Positions 15,766 through 24,210 of a DNA stretch of 38,250 bases are shown here, piece after piece (position 1 is the stretch's first letter; each line of letters opens with the position of its first letter). The position numbers and the translations under genes are program-made. The stretch covers positions 1-38,250 of the forward strand of contig JBOIDF010000032.1 in assembly GCA_050740455.1 (NCBI GenBank), in the 5' to 3' direction. The notes under the pieces are model-generated. The model ran no database searches and was not told the DNA's origin. It saw only the letters and a list, made by a program, of their open reading frames with translations. Source of the DNA: USCg-Taylor sp050740455. Its GTDB lineage: Bacteria; Pseudomonadota; Gammaproteobacteria; JACCXJ01.

Positions 15766-17102
15766 GAGTCGGATGCGTCACCGGGGACGATGGTTATTGG
15801 GCCCGGTGGGGTGATCATGACCTTGTCGATGCGGAGCCCGTCCATATCCATCACTTCGAAGCGGAATCCTCGCCACTCGAAGCGATTCCCCGCGGCCGGG
15901 ATCTGACCAAAATGCGAGAGCATAAACCCGGCGAGCGTGTAAAAATCCTCTTCGCTAGGGATGTCGCGCAAATCGAGGAGATCCTTCACGATATCGATGT
16001 GGATATCGCCCCCGATGAGCCAGGAGCCATCCTCGCGCTGTGTGACCTCGGAGTCGGCTCCCGCGCCGGGCTCGGCGAGATGCCCGATGATCCATTTTAC
16101 GATATCCGTGGCGGTGACCAGCCCTTCGAGGGTCCCGCGCTCATTCACTACAAAGACCATGTGGAGCGGCGATGTCTTCAGCAGATCCAGGACCTGGATC
16201 GCCAGCGTCTGGGGGCGTACAAAAAGCGGTGGGCTGAGTGCCCCCGCGATATCGAGGGGCTCGCCATCCAGGGCGCGACTCAAGAGGTCTTTCGCGTGCA
16301 CAACGCCTACGATTTCATCGAGGTTTCTCCGTGCTACCGGCAAGCGTGAGTATGCCGTCTCCTGGAACTTACGGCGGACTTGTTCGGCATTGTCTTCAAG
16401 GTCAATCCAGACGATATCCGGCCGCGCGGTCATGATCGCCTGTACGCGCCAGTCGGCCACCCTCATGACGCCCGCCATCATCTCCCTTTCTGCGGGCTTG
16501 AGCACGCCCGCCGTGACCCCTTCAGCGATCATGTCCTTGACCTCTGCCTCCGTCACGGTGGCCTCGCGCTTCGTGGAGACGCCAAAAAAACGCAGGAACC
16601 CCCTGGCCGAGCCCTCGATCACGTAGACCAGCGGGGCGGCCAGCGTGGCGATAACGGTCATTAGCGGCGCCACCAGGGAGGCGATGCGTTCTGGGTTTTT
16701 AAGCCCCAGGTGTTTCGGCACCAGCTCGCCGATGATAATTGTCGCGTAAGTAATACCGCTGACTATGATAAAAATTGCCAGCGCCTCACTGAACGGCGCT
16801 ATCGGGACAAAATCAGCCAGGAAACGCTCGAGCGGCGGCGCCAACTCTTCGCCACCGTAGACGCCGCTCAGAATTCCAACCAAGGTAATGCCGACCTGCA
16901 GGGTGGAGAGGAAGCGGCCCGGGTTTTCCGCGAGATTCAGAGCAACACGGGCACCGCGATGACCCTCATCCATTAACGTCTTCAAGCGCTGCTTGCGGGA
17001 GGACACAAGCGCGAGCTCCGACATCGCGAAGAAGCCGTTGAGGACAATCAGAAAAAGAATGATTAAACAATCAAGAACATAAAACGAGGCGTCGTCTGTC
17101 AT
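15762..17102 (-). CDS. CNNM/CorC-family membrane protein with CBS domains
   Basis: The 446-residue protein has the full domain order of the family. A DUF21/CNNM membrane domain comes first (CLIILFLIVLNGFFAMSELA with the FF-MSE motif, and IIIGELVPKHLGLKNPERIA). Then a CBS pair (about 200-330: IMTARPDIVWIDLEDNAEQV, YSRLPVARRNLDEIVGVVHA, VFVVNERGTLEGLVTATDIV) and a CorC_HlyC domain (DGSWLIGGDIHIDIVKDLLD to the end). Members are linked to magnesium or other cation efflux and are unrelated to true haemolysins despite older naming. It has no functional link to the polyene genes. Fragments of a duplicated polyene-cluster module flank it on both sides (15590-15765 and 17246-17300), so it sits inside a rearrangement scar. 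Confidence 0.9.
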   Translation of the reverse strand: MTDDASFYVLDCLIILFLIVLNGFFAMSELALVSSRKQRLKTLMDEGHRGARVALNLAENPGRFLSTLQVGITLVGILSGVYGGEELAPPLERFLADFVPIAPFSEALAIFIIVSGITYATIIIGELVPKHLGLKNPERIASLVAPLMTVIATLAAPLVYVIEGSARGFLRFFGVSTKREATVTEAEVKDMIAEGVTAGVLKPAEREMMAGVMRVADWRVQAIMTARPDIVWIDLEDNAEQVRRKFQETAYSRLPVARRNLDEIVGVVHAKDLLSRALDGEPLDIAGALSPPLFVRPQTLAIQVLDLLKTSPLHMVFVVNERGTLEGLVTATDIVKWIIGHLAEPGAGADSEVTQREDGSWLIGGDIHIDIVKDLLDLRDIPSEEDFYTLAGFMLSHFGQIPAAGNRFEWRGFRFEVMDMDGLRIDKVMITPPGPITIVPGDASDS

Positions 17103-17245
17103 ACCAATCCTAATCGGCCCTTTGGGCAGGCATCGAAACGGTCAAGCATAAGTAAAAGCGTTTGCGCTAGGCACTCGGATCCCCCGGGCAGGGGACGAGC
17201 ATTATAACACCCGACCGAACAGCACCTTTTCGCGATAGGCGTCAG

Positions 17246-17300
17246 GCCGCTGGAGTAGGATCGCACTTGCCTGATCGGTGCCGGCGCCGGCCTGCGCGCG
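17246..17300 (-). pseudogene. FAD oxidoreductase fragment
   Basis: About 52 bases here (GGCCGCTGGAGTAGGATCGC through CCGGCGCCGGCCTGCGCG) match 18986-19038 inside the intact FAD oxidoreductase, with very few differences and in the same orientation. The rest of the 374-nt gap (17103-17476) between CorC and VapC shows no gene. With 15590-15765 this is evidence of a former second copy of the oxidoreductase region. Confidence 0.65.
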
Positions 17301-17476
17301 GTGGTGACCAGTCCCTACCTAACTTGGAGGGCGGTTCGGAATACTGTTTCCGGCGTTCGTTCGGAGTCATAAGATACCTTCCGGGAGAGTGGCTGTCTCA
17401 CGCTACGGCGAAGACCCTTTATCACCTCATCGCTCAGGTGGTTGATCGCCTTCGCCGCGATGCGGCTTGGCCATGA

Positions 17477-17887
17477 TCAACGCTTGAGCCAGTTTTCCAG
17501 CCGCAGGCCGGACACGTGCTCGAACTCCCGGATGTTGGCTGTGACGAGCGTCGCGCCTTCCGCCAAGGCTTGCGCGGCTATCCAGAGATCATTCGGGCCT
17601 ATCGGCGTGCCGGCGATTTCAAGTTCAGCTCGCAGTCGAGCATACGCGCGGAGCAGACCGTCAGAGCCGAACAGCACGCCGTCCACGATGGACAGGAATC
17701 GCTCCATTCGCCGCTTCGCGGTCTGCGCCGGCTGGCCGAGACGCTCGAGCTTCTCCAACCCGAACTGCAGCTCGGCGGCGACGACGAAGGGCAAGTAAAG
17801 GCGACCCTGGTATTGCGCCATCCGCGAGGTGACTCGACGTTCGTCGCGAATCGCCGCGATGCAGACGTTCGTGTCGAGCAGTATCAT
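17477..17887 (-). CDS. vapC: VapC-family PIN-domain ribonuclease toxin
   Basis: The 136-residue toxin of a type II toxin-antitoxin pair would cleave tRNA or other RNA when freed from its antitoxin. PIN-domain acidic residues are present: D5 in MILLDTNVCI, E39 in VVAAELQFG, and D100 in GPNDLWIAAQAL. The C-terminal motif LVTANIREFEHVSGLRLENW is typical of VapC and has asparagine where some PIN proteins have aspartate. The ATG overlaps the vapB stop by 4 nt (ATGA). It lies between the FAD oxidoreductase and the CorC gene. Confidence 0.9.
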   Translation of the reverse strand: MILLDTNVCIAAIRDERRVTSRMAQYQGRLYLPFVVAAELQFGLEKLERLGQPAQTAKRRMERFLSIVDGVLFGSDGLLRAYARLRAELEIAGTPIGPNDLWIAAQALAEGATLVTANIREFEHVSGLRLENWLKR

Positions 17888-18186
17888 CCCTTCTTGCCGG
17901 CCTTCCCGCGCTGCGGCCGTGGCGCGGTGTCGCGCAGACCTTTCAAATCGACGTCCCGCTCCGGCCCGTGATGCCGCAACTCCTCGCCGGTGAAGGGTAG
18001 CTCGACGCCGGGCTCGGAAAAAAACAAGTCCCAGCGTCCGCGCAGGGTGGAGATGAACAGCCCGCCGTCGCGCGGCTCGATCAGAACGTGTCCTTCCGGC
18101 AGCTCGAGCGCCTTTGGAATGCGTATCGCCTGACTGTTGCCAGCGCGGAACACCCGGGTCTTCATCGGTTTATCAATCACTTTCAT
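17884..18186 (-). CDS. vapB: VapB-family antitoxin (AbrB/SpoVT fold)
   Basis: The 100-residue antitoxin has an N-terminal swapped-hairpin DNA-binding domain (MKTRVFRAGNSQAIRIPKAL, ELPEGHVLIEPRDGGLFIST) and a charged C-terminal tail that would wrap VapC. The start at 18186 (MKVIDKP) was chosen because GAGAGG precedes it; an alternative ATG seven codons later begins MKTRV. The frame is open upstream to 18243. It normally represses its own operon together with VapC. Stop and vapC start overlap as ATGA. Confidence 0.85.
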   Translation of the reverse strand: MKVIDKPMKTRVFRAGNSQAIRIPKALELPEGHVLIEPRDGGLFISTLRGRWDLFFSEPGVELPFTGEELRHHGPERDVDLKGLRDTAPRPQRGKAGKKG

Positions 18187-18190
18187 GTGC

Positions 18191-18236
18191 CCTCTCGTGC
18201 AACCAATGTAATTACGATATGTTATCACACGAGGGG
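18191..18236 (-). promoter_or_regulatory. Possible vapBC operator
   Basis: CCTCTCGTG (18191-18199) and CACGAGGGG (18228-18236) form an 8-of-9 inverted repeat around an AT-rich stretch (TAATTACGATATGTTATCA). It overlaps the vapB ribosome site and the last codons of the FAD oxidoreductase. That is where an autoregulated vapBC promoter would be. The -35 and -10 boxes are not assigned. Confidence 0.35.
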
Positions 18237-19520
18237 TCGGCAATAAATGAGTCGATCAGGGTCTTCGGCGAATATCGTATGGATCTGCGCGCGCACGTCT
18301 GCCGCATTAGGAAGCACACCGTGACCGGCCTGCCACGCGGCGGCGAGGCCCGCGGCCTGGCCGGTGGCGAGGCAGGTGCCGATGACACGCAGCGCGGCCT
18401 GCGCTTCGTGATCGCAGGAGAGGCAGCGGCCGGCCGTCCACAGGTTGGTTACGTTGGCGACTTTGAGCGCACCGAGGGGGATCTGCGTGGGGCGATCGTC
18501 CTCGGGGTAGCGCCACCGCGGGCCGGTGGGTTTTTCGCGCAACTCCATCGGCCAGGTGCCGAGGGCGACGCAATCGGGCGTTTCCAACCCGCGCAGCACC
18601 GCCTCAGCGGTGATGGTGATCTCGCCGCGCACACGGCGGCTTTCACGGATCCCCACCCGTGCGGGAAACGCGGCGATTTCGGCGCTTGTGAACGCGGGAT
18701 GGTGCGCGCGCAGAAACGCGGTGAGCGAAACCGCGAGGCGGCGGCCCAGTCGCTCCAGCGCACCCAGATGTGCGGGCGAGGTCGGATCGAAATCCTCGGG
18801 TCCGGCGAGGTCCACGGTGCAATAGACCTCGCAGCCTCGGCCCGTCGGGCGGAAATGCGCGCCGAGCGCGCCGCGTTCTATTTGGCCGGCATGGACGGCT
18901 TCGGCGAGCAGTGCCGCGAGGCCAACGCGGCCATCCGCATCAAGCGCGGCGACCTCTACGGTGTGCAGGCCGAAGATGAAGGCGGGCCGCTGGAGTCGGA
19001 TCGCACTTGCCTGATCGATGCCGGCGCCGGCCTGCGCGGCGAGGGTGGCGTCACCGCTCGCGTCCACGACCGCGCCCGGCTCGATGGTGGCGCGCATGCC
19101 GCGGCAATACACATCGACGGCCTCGATACGGCCGGTACCGTGGCTCTGGGCGAGCTCGGTGTGGAGGCGCGTTTCGAGCGCCGGGCATTCGCCGGCGAGC
19201 ATATCGGCGACGGCGGCGAAGCCGGGCGGCGAGTGCGGCAGCACATCGAGCCGGCCACAGCGTATTGGCCCCGCCGCAGCGCCGGCACGCATGAGGCGGG
19301 CGGCCAGCTCGCCCGGCAGCCCCCGATGCGCAAGCACCGCGCCCGGCTCGCTCCGCAAACGGTAGAGCCCGCAGATCGAGTGGACCAGCGCGGCCACGGC
19401 CATCCCGCCGAGCGCGCCGTGACGCTCGACCAGCACCGTGTGCGCACCCGCGCGCGCCGCCGCCACCGCCGCGCAGAGACCCGCAGCGCCGCCACCGAGG
19501 ACCAGCACGTCGCATTTCAT
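18225..19520 (-). CDS. FAD-dependent oxidoreductase (FAD_oxidored family)
   Basis: The 431-residue enzyme starts with a dinucleotide-binding fold, VLVLGGGAAGLCAAVAAARA, followed by AHTVLVERHGALGGMAV. Later family motifs are VVDASGDATLAAQAG, VGIRESRRVRGEITIT and the flavin-contacting C-terminal segment WTAGRCLSCDHEAQAALRVI followed by GTCLATGQAAG. These mark the FAD_oxidored family (PF12831 type). The substrate is unknown. The ATG at 19520 overlaps the stop of the condensation-like gene (ATGA), as that gene overlaps the carrier protein gene, so the three are translated together. An ACP-bound or lipid-linked intermediate is therefore a reasonable guess, such as desaturation or oxidation of an acyl or aryl group. 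An upstream open stretch to 19715 is antisense noise. Partial copies lie near 15600 and 17250. Confidence 0.8.
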   Translation of the reverse strand: MKCDVLVLGGGAAGLCAAVAAARAGAHTVLVERHGALGGMAVAALVHSICGLYRLRSEPGAVLAHRGLPGELAARLMRAGAAAGPIRCGRLDVLPHSPPGFAAVADMLAGECPALETRLHTELAQSHGTGRIEAVDVYCRGMRATIEPGAVVDASGDATLAAQAGAGIDQASAIRLQRPAFIFGLHTVEVAALDADGRVGLAALLAEAVHAGQIERGALGAHFRPTGRGCEVYCTVDLAGPEDFDPTSPAHLGALERLGRRLAVSLTAFLRAHHPAFTSAEIAAFPARVGIRESRRVRGEITITAEAVLRGLETPDCVALGTWPMELREKPTGPRWRYPEDDRPTQIPLGALKVANVTNLWTAGRCLSCDHEAQAALRVIGTCLATGQAAGLAAAWQAGHGVLPNAADVRAQIHTIFAEDPDRLIYCRPLV

Positions 19521-20809
19521 GGCCCGAGTAAATCGGCACGCAGTTGGGCGCGCAAGACTTCCAGCTCGCCGGTTCTGAGCGCGCCCTCGCGCCACGAGAG
19601 GGTCGCGGTGAGCCGCGCGCCGCGCTGCGAGAAGAACACCCCAGTGCCCGGCGGCTGGCAGACCGACGGCACATGCCAGCCGTGCTCGATGGGCGCGCCG
19701 CAGAACGTGCCGCACTCGGGGAGAAACGCGCCGGTGTGGGAAAAGAAAAACGAGGTAATATGGCCGTGCGAACCGTTGCGCACCATCCGCAGATAAAGCC
19801 TAGCCGGCATCCGCCGCAGCAATCGCGACGCCGTGGCGAAGGCCAGATCGAGCCGCTCGCGCGTCTGCGCGACGAACTGCCCCTGCAAGTTGCGCGCTGC
19901 CGCACCGAGGTCGTCAAGCTCGCTCTGCAGCAGCCGGAAAAAAAGCTGGCTCACATGGTTTTGCCAGATCGGGTGGCGCGCGCCGCGCTTGCGCTTCTGC
20001 ACGGCGCAATTGGATTGGAAGGACTCGGCTCTATCGTCGCGCCGGCAGAGGACGGCGTGGTGCATCCGCATGGCCACAGCGAGGAACCAGCCCATCTGAA
20101 AAAGCTCGTGTGTCCCCGTGGTGGCGCGCGCGGTGATCTCTGCCGTCTCCGCGGCGCTGAATTTTTCGACCACGAACGCCGCCGGGCCGGGGCGGGGCGG
20201 CACGCCGCCGAGCGAGCGAATGGAGGAGCGCGCCAGGGCGTAGAAGTGGTCCTTGAATCTCTCCGCTTCGCCGAGCGCTGTTCGCCAGCTGCTGGGACGC
20301 GGCGTGATCGATCCCCAGGAAGCGGCCCGCGGTAACGGGCTGTCCGCGCTTTCCGCCAGGCGCGCGATTTCGGCGAGCAGCAGCTCGGCGCCTTTGCCAT
20401 CGAGCATGAGATGCCGCCAGCGCAGGACCACGGTGCTGCCGTGCCCATCGCCGAGCACATCGAAGCGCACGGAAGTGGACGACGATTCGTTCAAGCGCCG
20501 CGCACACAGCTCATCGAGTGGCTCGCGACGTTCCTCGACAGGAAAAGAAGGCCACACGTCCGCGCGCCACACCCAGCGCGGAATGCCGAGGATGGGCTTG
20601 CACAAGCGCGCGCTAGCGATGGGGCTGGCGCTAGCGAGGCGCGCGGCGGCCGAGCGTAACGCGGCCACGTCGAGCCCCGGCCCGAGGCGCAGCACCGTGA
20701 GGCCGATGTGCTCGCCTTGACCGGCGGCGAGCATCATGCGCTCGGCGGCCGCGAGGAACCAGTCCGCACCACTCAAGGGCGTCGAACGTATCCGCAACGG
20801 TTTTTTCAC
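19517..20809 (-). CDS. Condensation-domain-like acyltransferase
   Basis: The 430-residue protein resembles free-standing condensation/acyltransferase enzymes (NRPS C-domain, PapA or wax-ester-synthase fold). The active-site motif HHxxxDG appears as RHLMLDG at 132-138. It keeps the catalytic second histidine (H133) and the aspartate-glycine. The N-terminal PLSGADWFLAAAERMML is typical of the first segment. Such enzymes move an acyl group from a carrier protein to an amine or alcohol. Its ATG overlaps the stop of the acyl carrier protein gene by 4 nt, making that ACP the likely donor. The FAD oxidoreductase start overlaps its end in the same way. Standard aryl polyene clusters, as I recall them, do not carry this enzyme. 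The acceptor is unknown. Confidence 0.68.
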   Translation of the reverse strand: MKKPLRIRSTPLSGADWFLAAAERMMLAAGQGEHIGLTVLRLGPGLDVAALRSAAARLASASPIASARLCKPILGIPRWVWRADVWPSFPVEERREPLDELCARRLNESSSTSVRFDVLGDGHGSTVVLRWRHLMLDGKGAELLLAEIARLAESADSPLPRAASWGSITPRPSSWRTALGEAERFKDHFYALARSSIRSLGGVPPRPGPAAFVVEKFSAAETAEITARATTGTHELFQMGWFLAVAMRMHHAVLCRRDDRAESFQSNCAVQKRKRGARHPIWQNHVSQLFFRLLQSELDDLGAAARNLQGQFVAQTRERLDLAFATASRLLRRMPARLYLRMVRNGSHGHITSFFFSHTGAFLPECGTFCGAPIEHGWHVPSVCQPPGTGVFFSQRGARLTATLSWREGALRTGELEVLRAQLRADLLGP

Positions 20810-21057
20810 AAACTCCGGTTCTCGCGGATGGCTTCAGCGATGTTCCTGGCGGTGCAAAAAGTGGCGCGGGTGACCGCGCCGTCGGGGAGCTTTACGGCGA
20901 ACTCTTCCTCGATGAAAAGAATGATCTGCATGATCGACATCGAGTCCAGCCCGGCCGCGAAGAGGTCGGAATCCAGACCGAAAGACTCGTCGGTTTCCAA
21001 GAGATCGCCGCGGATGTGGCCGAGCAGGCGGGTGGCGGTCTGCGTGGTTTCTTCCAT
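20806..21057 (-). CDS. Acyl carrier protein
   Basis: The 83-residue protein is a carrier holding growing acyl chains on phosphopantetheine. The attachment serine is S39 in FAAGLDSMSIMQII, and the acidic helix IEEEFAVKLPDGAV follows, both standard. The second residue after the serine is S where many ACPs have more hydrophobic residues; this is minor. Its last 4 nt overlap the start of the condensation-like gene. LolA-like and MMPL-exporter genes precede it. It is the only carrier protein seen in the window, so it probably also serves the ketosynthases encoded at 34-38 kb. Confidence 0.92.
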   Translation of the reverse strand: MEETTQTATRLLGHIRGDLLETDESFGLDSDLFAAGLDSMSIMQIILFIEEEFAVKLPDGAVTRATFCTARNIAEAIRENRSL

Positions 21058-21106
21058 TAAAATGCGATTCGGACCGCAAATGGGGCGCCGATTCCCATCA
21101 GAGCTC

Positions 21107-21754
21107 TCACCTCAACTCCTTACTGGCCGGGACGGTGAAGTGCGCGGCATCCAGCGGCCCGTTGCGAGTGATGGCGTCGAAACGGTATCTGAGCACGCCG
21201 CCCGAGGGCAGAACAACGACCACCTCGCGCACTTCGAGTGTGTCGGTGGCGATGGTGTTGGTGATGCGCGCGGGCATATGCGTGGAGGCGTCGGCATTGC
21301 GCGTAAGGACGACGGCGTAGCCGTCTTGCTCGCGCCGGACCTCGGCCGTGTAGTCGCTTTCCTCCTCGGCCGGCTGGCCGCGCAGAAGGCCGAGCAGCGA
21401 GAGGAACGGCTTGCCGGCGCTGTCCTCCCGGAGGGATTTTTCGGCGAGCCGTGCGCCGGTCTTTTGAATGAAGAGCCGATCGCCCAGGACCAGCACGAAC
21501 TCCCCGGCGGGCTTGGTGAAATCGAGACGCAACCGGTCCGGTGCCCGATACGCGAGCGTGCCGGTGCTGACCACCGGATCGCGCACTCCGGGCAGGGTGA
21601 GCGTCTGCACGATCGTGGCCGACCAGGTGAGCGTCTCGCGCTGACGGGTTTGAAATTGTGCGCGTAGCGCGCTGGCGCGCTCGGCAGACAGCGGCGCGGC
21701 GAGCGTGGTGGCGCCGACAAGGAAAGAAATGAAGAACAGGAAATAGCGGCGCAT
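21107..21754 (-). CDS. LolA-like outer-membrane lipoprotein carrier protein
   Basis: The 215-residue protein has a signal peptide (MRRYFLFFISFLVGATTLAAP) followed by a LolA-type fold. Motifs include GTLAYRAPDRLRLDFTKPAG, VLVLGDRLFIQKTG and a later beta-rich half (RYRFDAITRNGPLDAAHFTV). In aryl polyene clusters such a protein is paired with an MMPL exporter and is thought to carry the lipid product across the periplasm. The ATG at 21754 was chosen because TAGGGGAAA lies about 8 nt upstream; a start at 21775 is also open. It begins 22 nt after the exporter gene ends. Confidence 0.85.
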   Translation of the reverse strand: MRRYFLFFISFLVGATTLAAPLSAERASALRAQFQTRQRETLTWSATIVQTLTLPGVRDPVVSTGTLAYRAPDRLRLDFTKPAGEFVLVLGDRLFIQKTGARLAEKSLREDSAGKPFLSLLGLLRGQPAEEESDYTAEVRREQDGYAVVLTRNADASTHMPARITNTIATDTLEVREVVVVLPSGGVLRYRFDAITRNGPLDAAHFTVPASKELR

Positions 21755-21776
21755 GCGGCATTTTCCCCTAGCCAAA

Positions 21777-24113
21777 CTAGCTCGGCAACTGCCCGCCGCG
21801 GTGCCGCGTCGTGAGACGCGCGAGCACCGGAAGTAAAAAGAGACACGCGGTGACGGCGGCGATGATGCCGAGATCCATCACCAGGCCGAAGTTCCGTAGC
21901 GCGGGCTGGCTGGTGAGCATGGGCACGCCGAAACCGATGCACGAGGCGATGCCGGTGAGCAGGATGGGCACGCCGATGTGCGCGTAGAGGTGCACGTAAT
22001 CGCGGCTCTGTTGCAGGGCCATGAGGACATGCAGGCTGTAGTCGATGCAGAGCCCGAGCAGGAGCGGCACGCACAAGAGCGAGAGCGGATTGAGCGCGAC
22101 GCCGGTGAGCGCGATCAGGGCGCCGAGGAGGAGGAACGAGAGGCCGAGGGCGGCGAGATTGAGCGCTACCATGCGCAGGGAACGTTGAGCGAGCGCACAC
22201 AGCACGACGATGCATGCGAGCACCCAGCCGCTGAGGCGGCGAAGATCGGCGAGTGCGGTGCGGTTGAGCTCGTCTTTAAGCGTGACCCAGCTCACCGGCA
22301 GCACGTTCGCGCCTTTGATGCCGATGCCGCCGGGCGGCACCGGCCGCTCGGCCGCGCCGGGGAGGCGGATCATGGCGCGATAAAGGCCGGATCCTTCGCG
22401 GTGAAGTTTGGCCAGGAGCGGGGAGACGGCGGTGAAGGCATCGGGCGCGCCGGCAGCGGCGCGATCGAGGGTCTCGACGAGGGTGAGGGTGGCGCCGCTC
22501 CATTCGGCTCCGAGGCCGGCGGTATCGAAAGCGGCGCGGAGTCGTGGGGGGATATCGCTTTTCCATAGCATGCGGTTTTCGCGCTGGCGCGAGGGCGCGG
22601 GCAGGAAGGTGCTCTGCGGCGAGCGACGCCCGCCGGTGACGCGCACGGCGAGCTCGTCGGCGGCGCGCCCGACGGCATCCCAGCTCGGCGCTTCGACGAG
22701 GTACATCGCGTCCTGCCAGCTCGGGTCGCTTTTCGCGAGCACCTGCTGGCCGCGAAAGGCGGCCGTTTGCGTGGGTTGGAGACGGTCGAGGTCGGGCGCA
22801 TAGAGCGCGGCGGGATCGCGCAAGAGCCAAGCGGCGCCGGCGAGGCTGGCGAGCGTGGCCAACACCAGGAGCGCGCGGCCGCGGCGCTCCATCGTGCGCG
22901 CCATGGCAAAGCTCATGCGGGCTAGAAAGGGCGGTGGCTTGGGCGGACGCATAGCCCACGCGGCCGGTAACCACCAGGTGGCGAACAGCGCCGAGGCAAT
23001 GAGCCCCGCGGCCACCAGCAAGGCGAGTTGGCGCAGGCCGGGCAAGGACGAAAAGGCGAGGACGAGAAACGCCGCCGCCGTCGTGACCGCGCTGAACCAG
23101 ATACCACGGCAAAGCCGCGCCCAGACGGTGCCGTTGTCGCGGAAGTGCGAGGCGTAGTGATGATAGACAAGGATGCTGTAATCCATGCTGATCCCGAGCA
23201 GGATGCAGGCGAAGCCCATGCTGATCACATTCAGGGAGCCGATGGCGAGGCGCGCGGCGATGAGGCCCACGCCGAGGGCGAGAAACTGCCCGAGCAAAAT
23301 CCAGCCAAGCGGCCGCAAGGTGCGGTAGAAAGCCCAGAACGCTGCGCTGACGAGCACCGTGGCGACGATGATCATCAAGCGCATGTCGTGGCGCATCTGC
23401 GTCGAGATTTCGGCCGTGAAAGCGGGCCGGCCGGTGAGCAGTAGGCGCGTCTCGCCGGGCAGCGTTTGCCGTATGGCGGCGTGGATCGCGGCCGAGAAGT
23501 TCTCGCACTCCTCGAAGGTGATGAGGGCTCGCGTGGCGGTGATGGTGAGCGCGCTCGCCGGCCGTTCGGTCCATTGGAAATGGCCGTGGTCTTTGCCCGT
23601 GCCGAGCGCCTCGAGCAAACCGAGCGGGTCGAATTGCCGGCGCATCAGCTCTTCGGGATCGAGCGCGCCGGTGAGCACCGATGGCAGCTCGTCGAGCCGT
23701 GCGCGTACCGCCCCCGGCCCGAGTGCGGCGACGACGCGCGAGAATCGCTCCGGCGGCAGATTCCAGATCGCCCAGGCGGCGAGCTCGGGGGCGGCTCGCA
23801 GCCATTCATCGCCGGGCGCTGCGACGGACTCGACCCCGGGCAGCGCGGCCAGGACGGGGCGCAGCTTTTGAAAAACCTCCCCACGCGCGGTGGCGGGCAG
23901 CGTTTCTTCGGCGACCAGGATCACTTCGCGATCGCTGGTGAATTGCCGCTGGAATTGATCGAGCCCGCGCACGCTCGGCAATTCCCGCGGAAACAACGCC
24001 AAGAGCTCGGTCTCCAGCCTGATCGTCCACCCGGCCCACACGCCGCCGGCGAGGACTACGAGGACGGCCGTGATGCGCGCGAGCCAAGCGGACGCGAGTG
24101 CGGGATACGACAT
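21777..24113 (-). CDS. MMPL/RND-family lipid exporter
   Basis: The 778-residue inner-membrane protein has the two-fold RND layout: a first helix (ITAVLVVLAGGVWAGWTI), a periplasmic domain to about 245, five helices, a second periplasmic domain (about 430-620) and a final helix bundle. MGFACILLGISMDYSILVYH in the first half and LCVPLLLGLCIDYSLHVLMA in the second carry the conserved GxxxDYS intramembrane acidic motif that uses proton flow. It corresponds to the predicted exporters of aryl polyene and xanthomonadin clusters, probably moving the polyene lipid out of the inner membrane. It is first in a run with LolA-like, ACP, condensation-like and oxidoreductase genes. Confidence 0.9.
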   Translation of the reverse strand: MSYPALASAWLARITAVLVVLAGGVWAGWTIRLETELLALFPRELPSVRGLDQFQRQFTSDREVILVAEETLPATARGEVFQKLRPVLAALPGVESVAAPGDEWLRAAPELAAWAIWNLPPERFSRVVAALGPGAVRARLDELPSVLTGALDPEELMRRQFDPLGLLEALGTGKDHGHFQWTERPASALTITATRALITFEECENFSAAIHAAIRQTLPGETRLLLTGRPAFTAEISTQMRHDMRLMIIVATVLVSAAFWAFYRTLRPLGWILLGQFLALGVGLIAARLAIGSLNVISMGFACILLGISMDYSILVYHHYASHFRDNGTVWARLCRGIWFSAVTTAAAFLVLAFSSLPGLRQLALLVAAGLIASALFATWWLPAAWAMRPPKPPPFLARMSFAMARTMERRGRALLVLATLASLAGAAWLLRDPAALYAPDLDRLQPTQTAAFRGQQVLAKSDPSWQDAMYLVEAPSWDAVGRAADELAVRVTGGRRSPQSTFLPAPSRQRENRMLWKSDIPPRLRAAFDTAGLGAEWSGATLTLVETLDRAAAGAPDAFTAVSPLLAKLHREGSGLYRAMIRLPGAAERPVPPGGIGIKGANVLPVSWVTLKDELNRTALADLRRLSGWVLACIVVLCALAQRSLRMVALNLAALGLSFLLLGALIALTGVALNPLSLLCVPLLLGLCIDYSLHVLMALQQSRDYVHLYAHIGVPILLTGIASCIGFGVPMLTSQPALRNFGLVMDLGIIAAVTACLFLLPVLARLTTRHRGGQLPS

Positions 24114-24210
24114 GAATTCGGCAACCTGTCCCGGCGGCGAGGATTACAGCACTGCGCGGGATCTGCTTTGTGTGCAAGAATTACGAATTCGCCACCCGCG
24201 GGATGAATTG

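Noticed and set aside
18114..19796. 560-codon open frame on the plus strand
   Set aside because: Antisense to the FAD oxidoreductase, whose motifs are complete. The plus-strand translation is arginine/glycine/alanine-rich with no recognisable domain.
19544..20335. 263-codon plus-strand frame
   Set aside because: Mirror of the condensation-like gene in GC-rich DNA; no family features.
22276..23805. 509-codon minus-strand frame inside the exporter gene
   Set aside because: It is an alternate frame of the MMPL gene with arginine- and histidine-rich noise, while the main frame has clear RND motifs.
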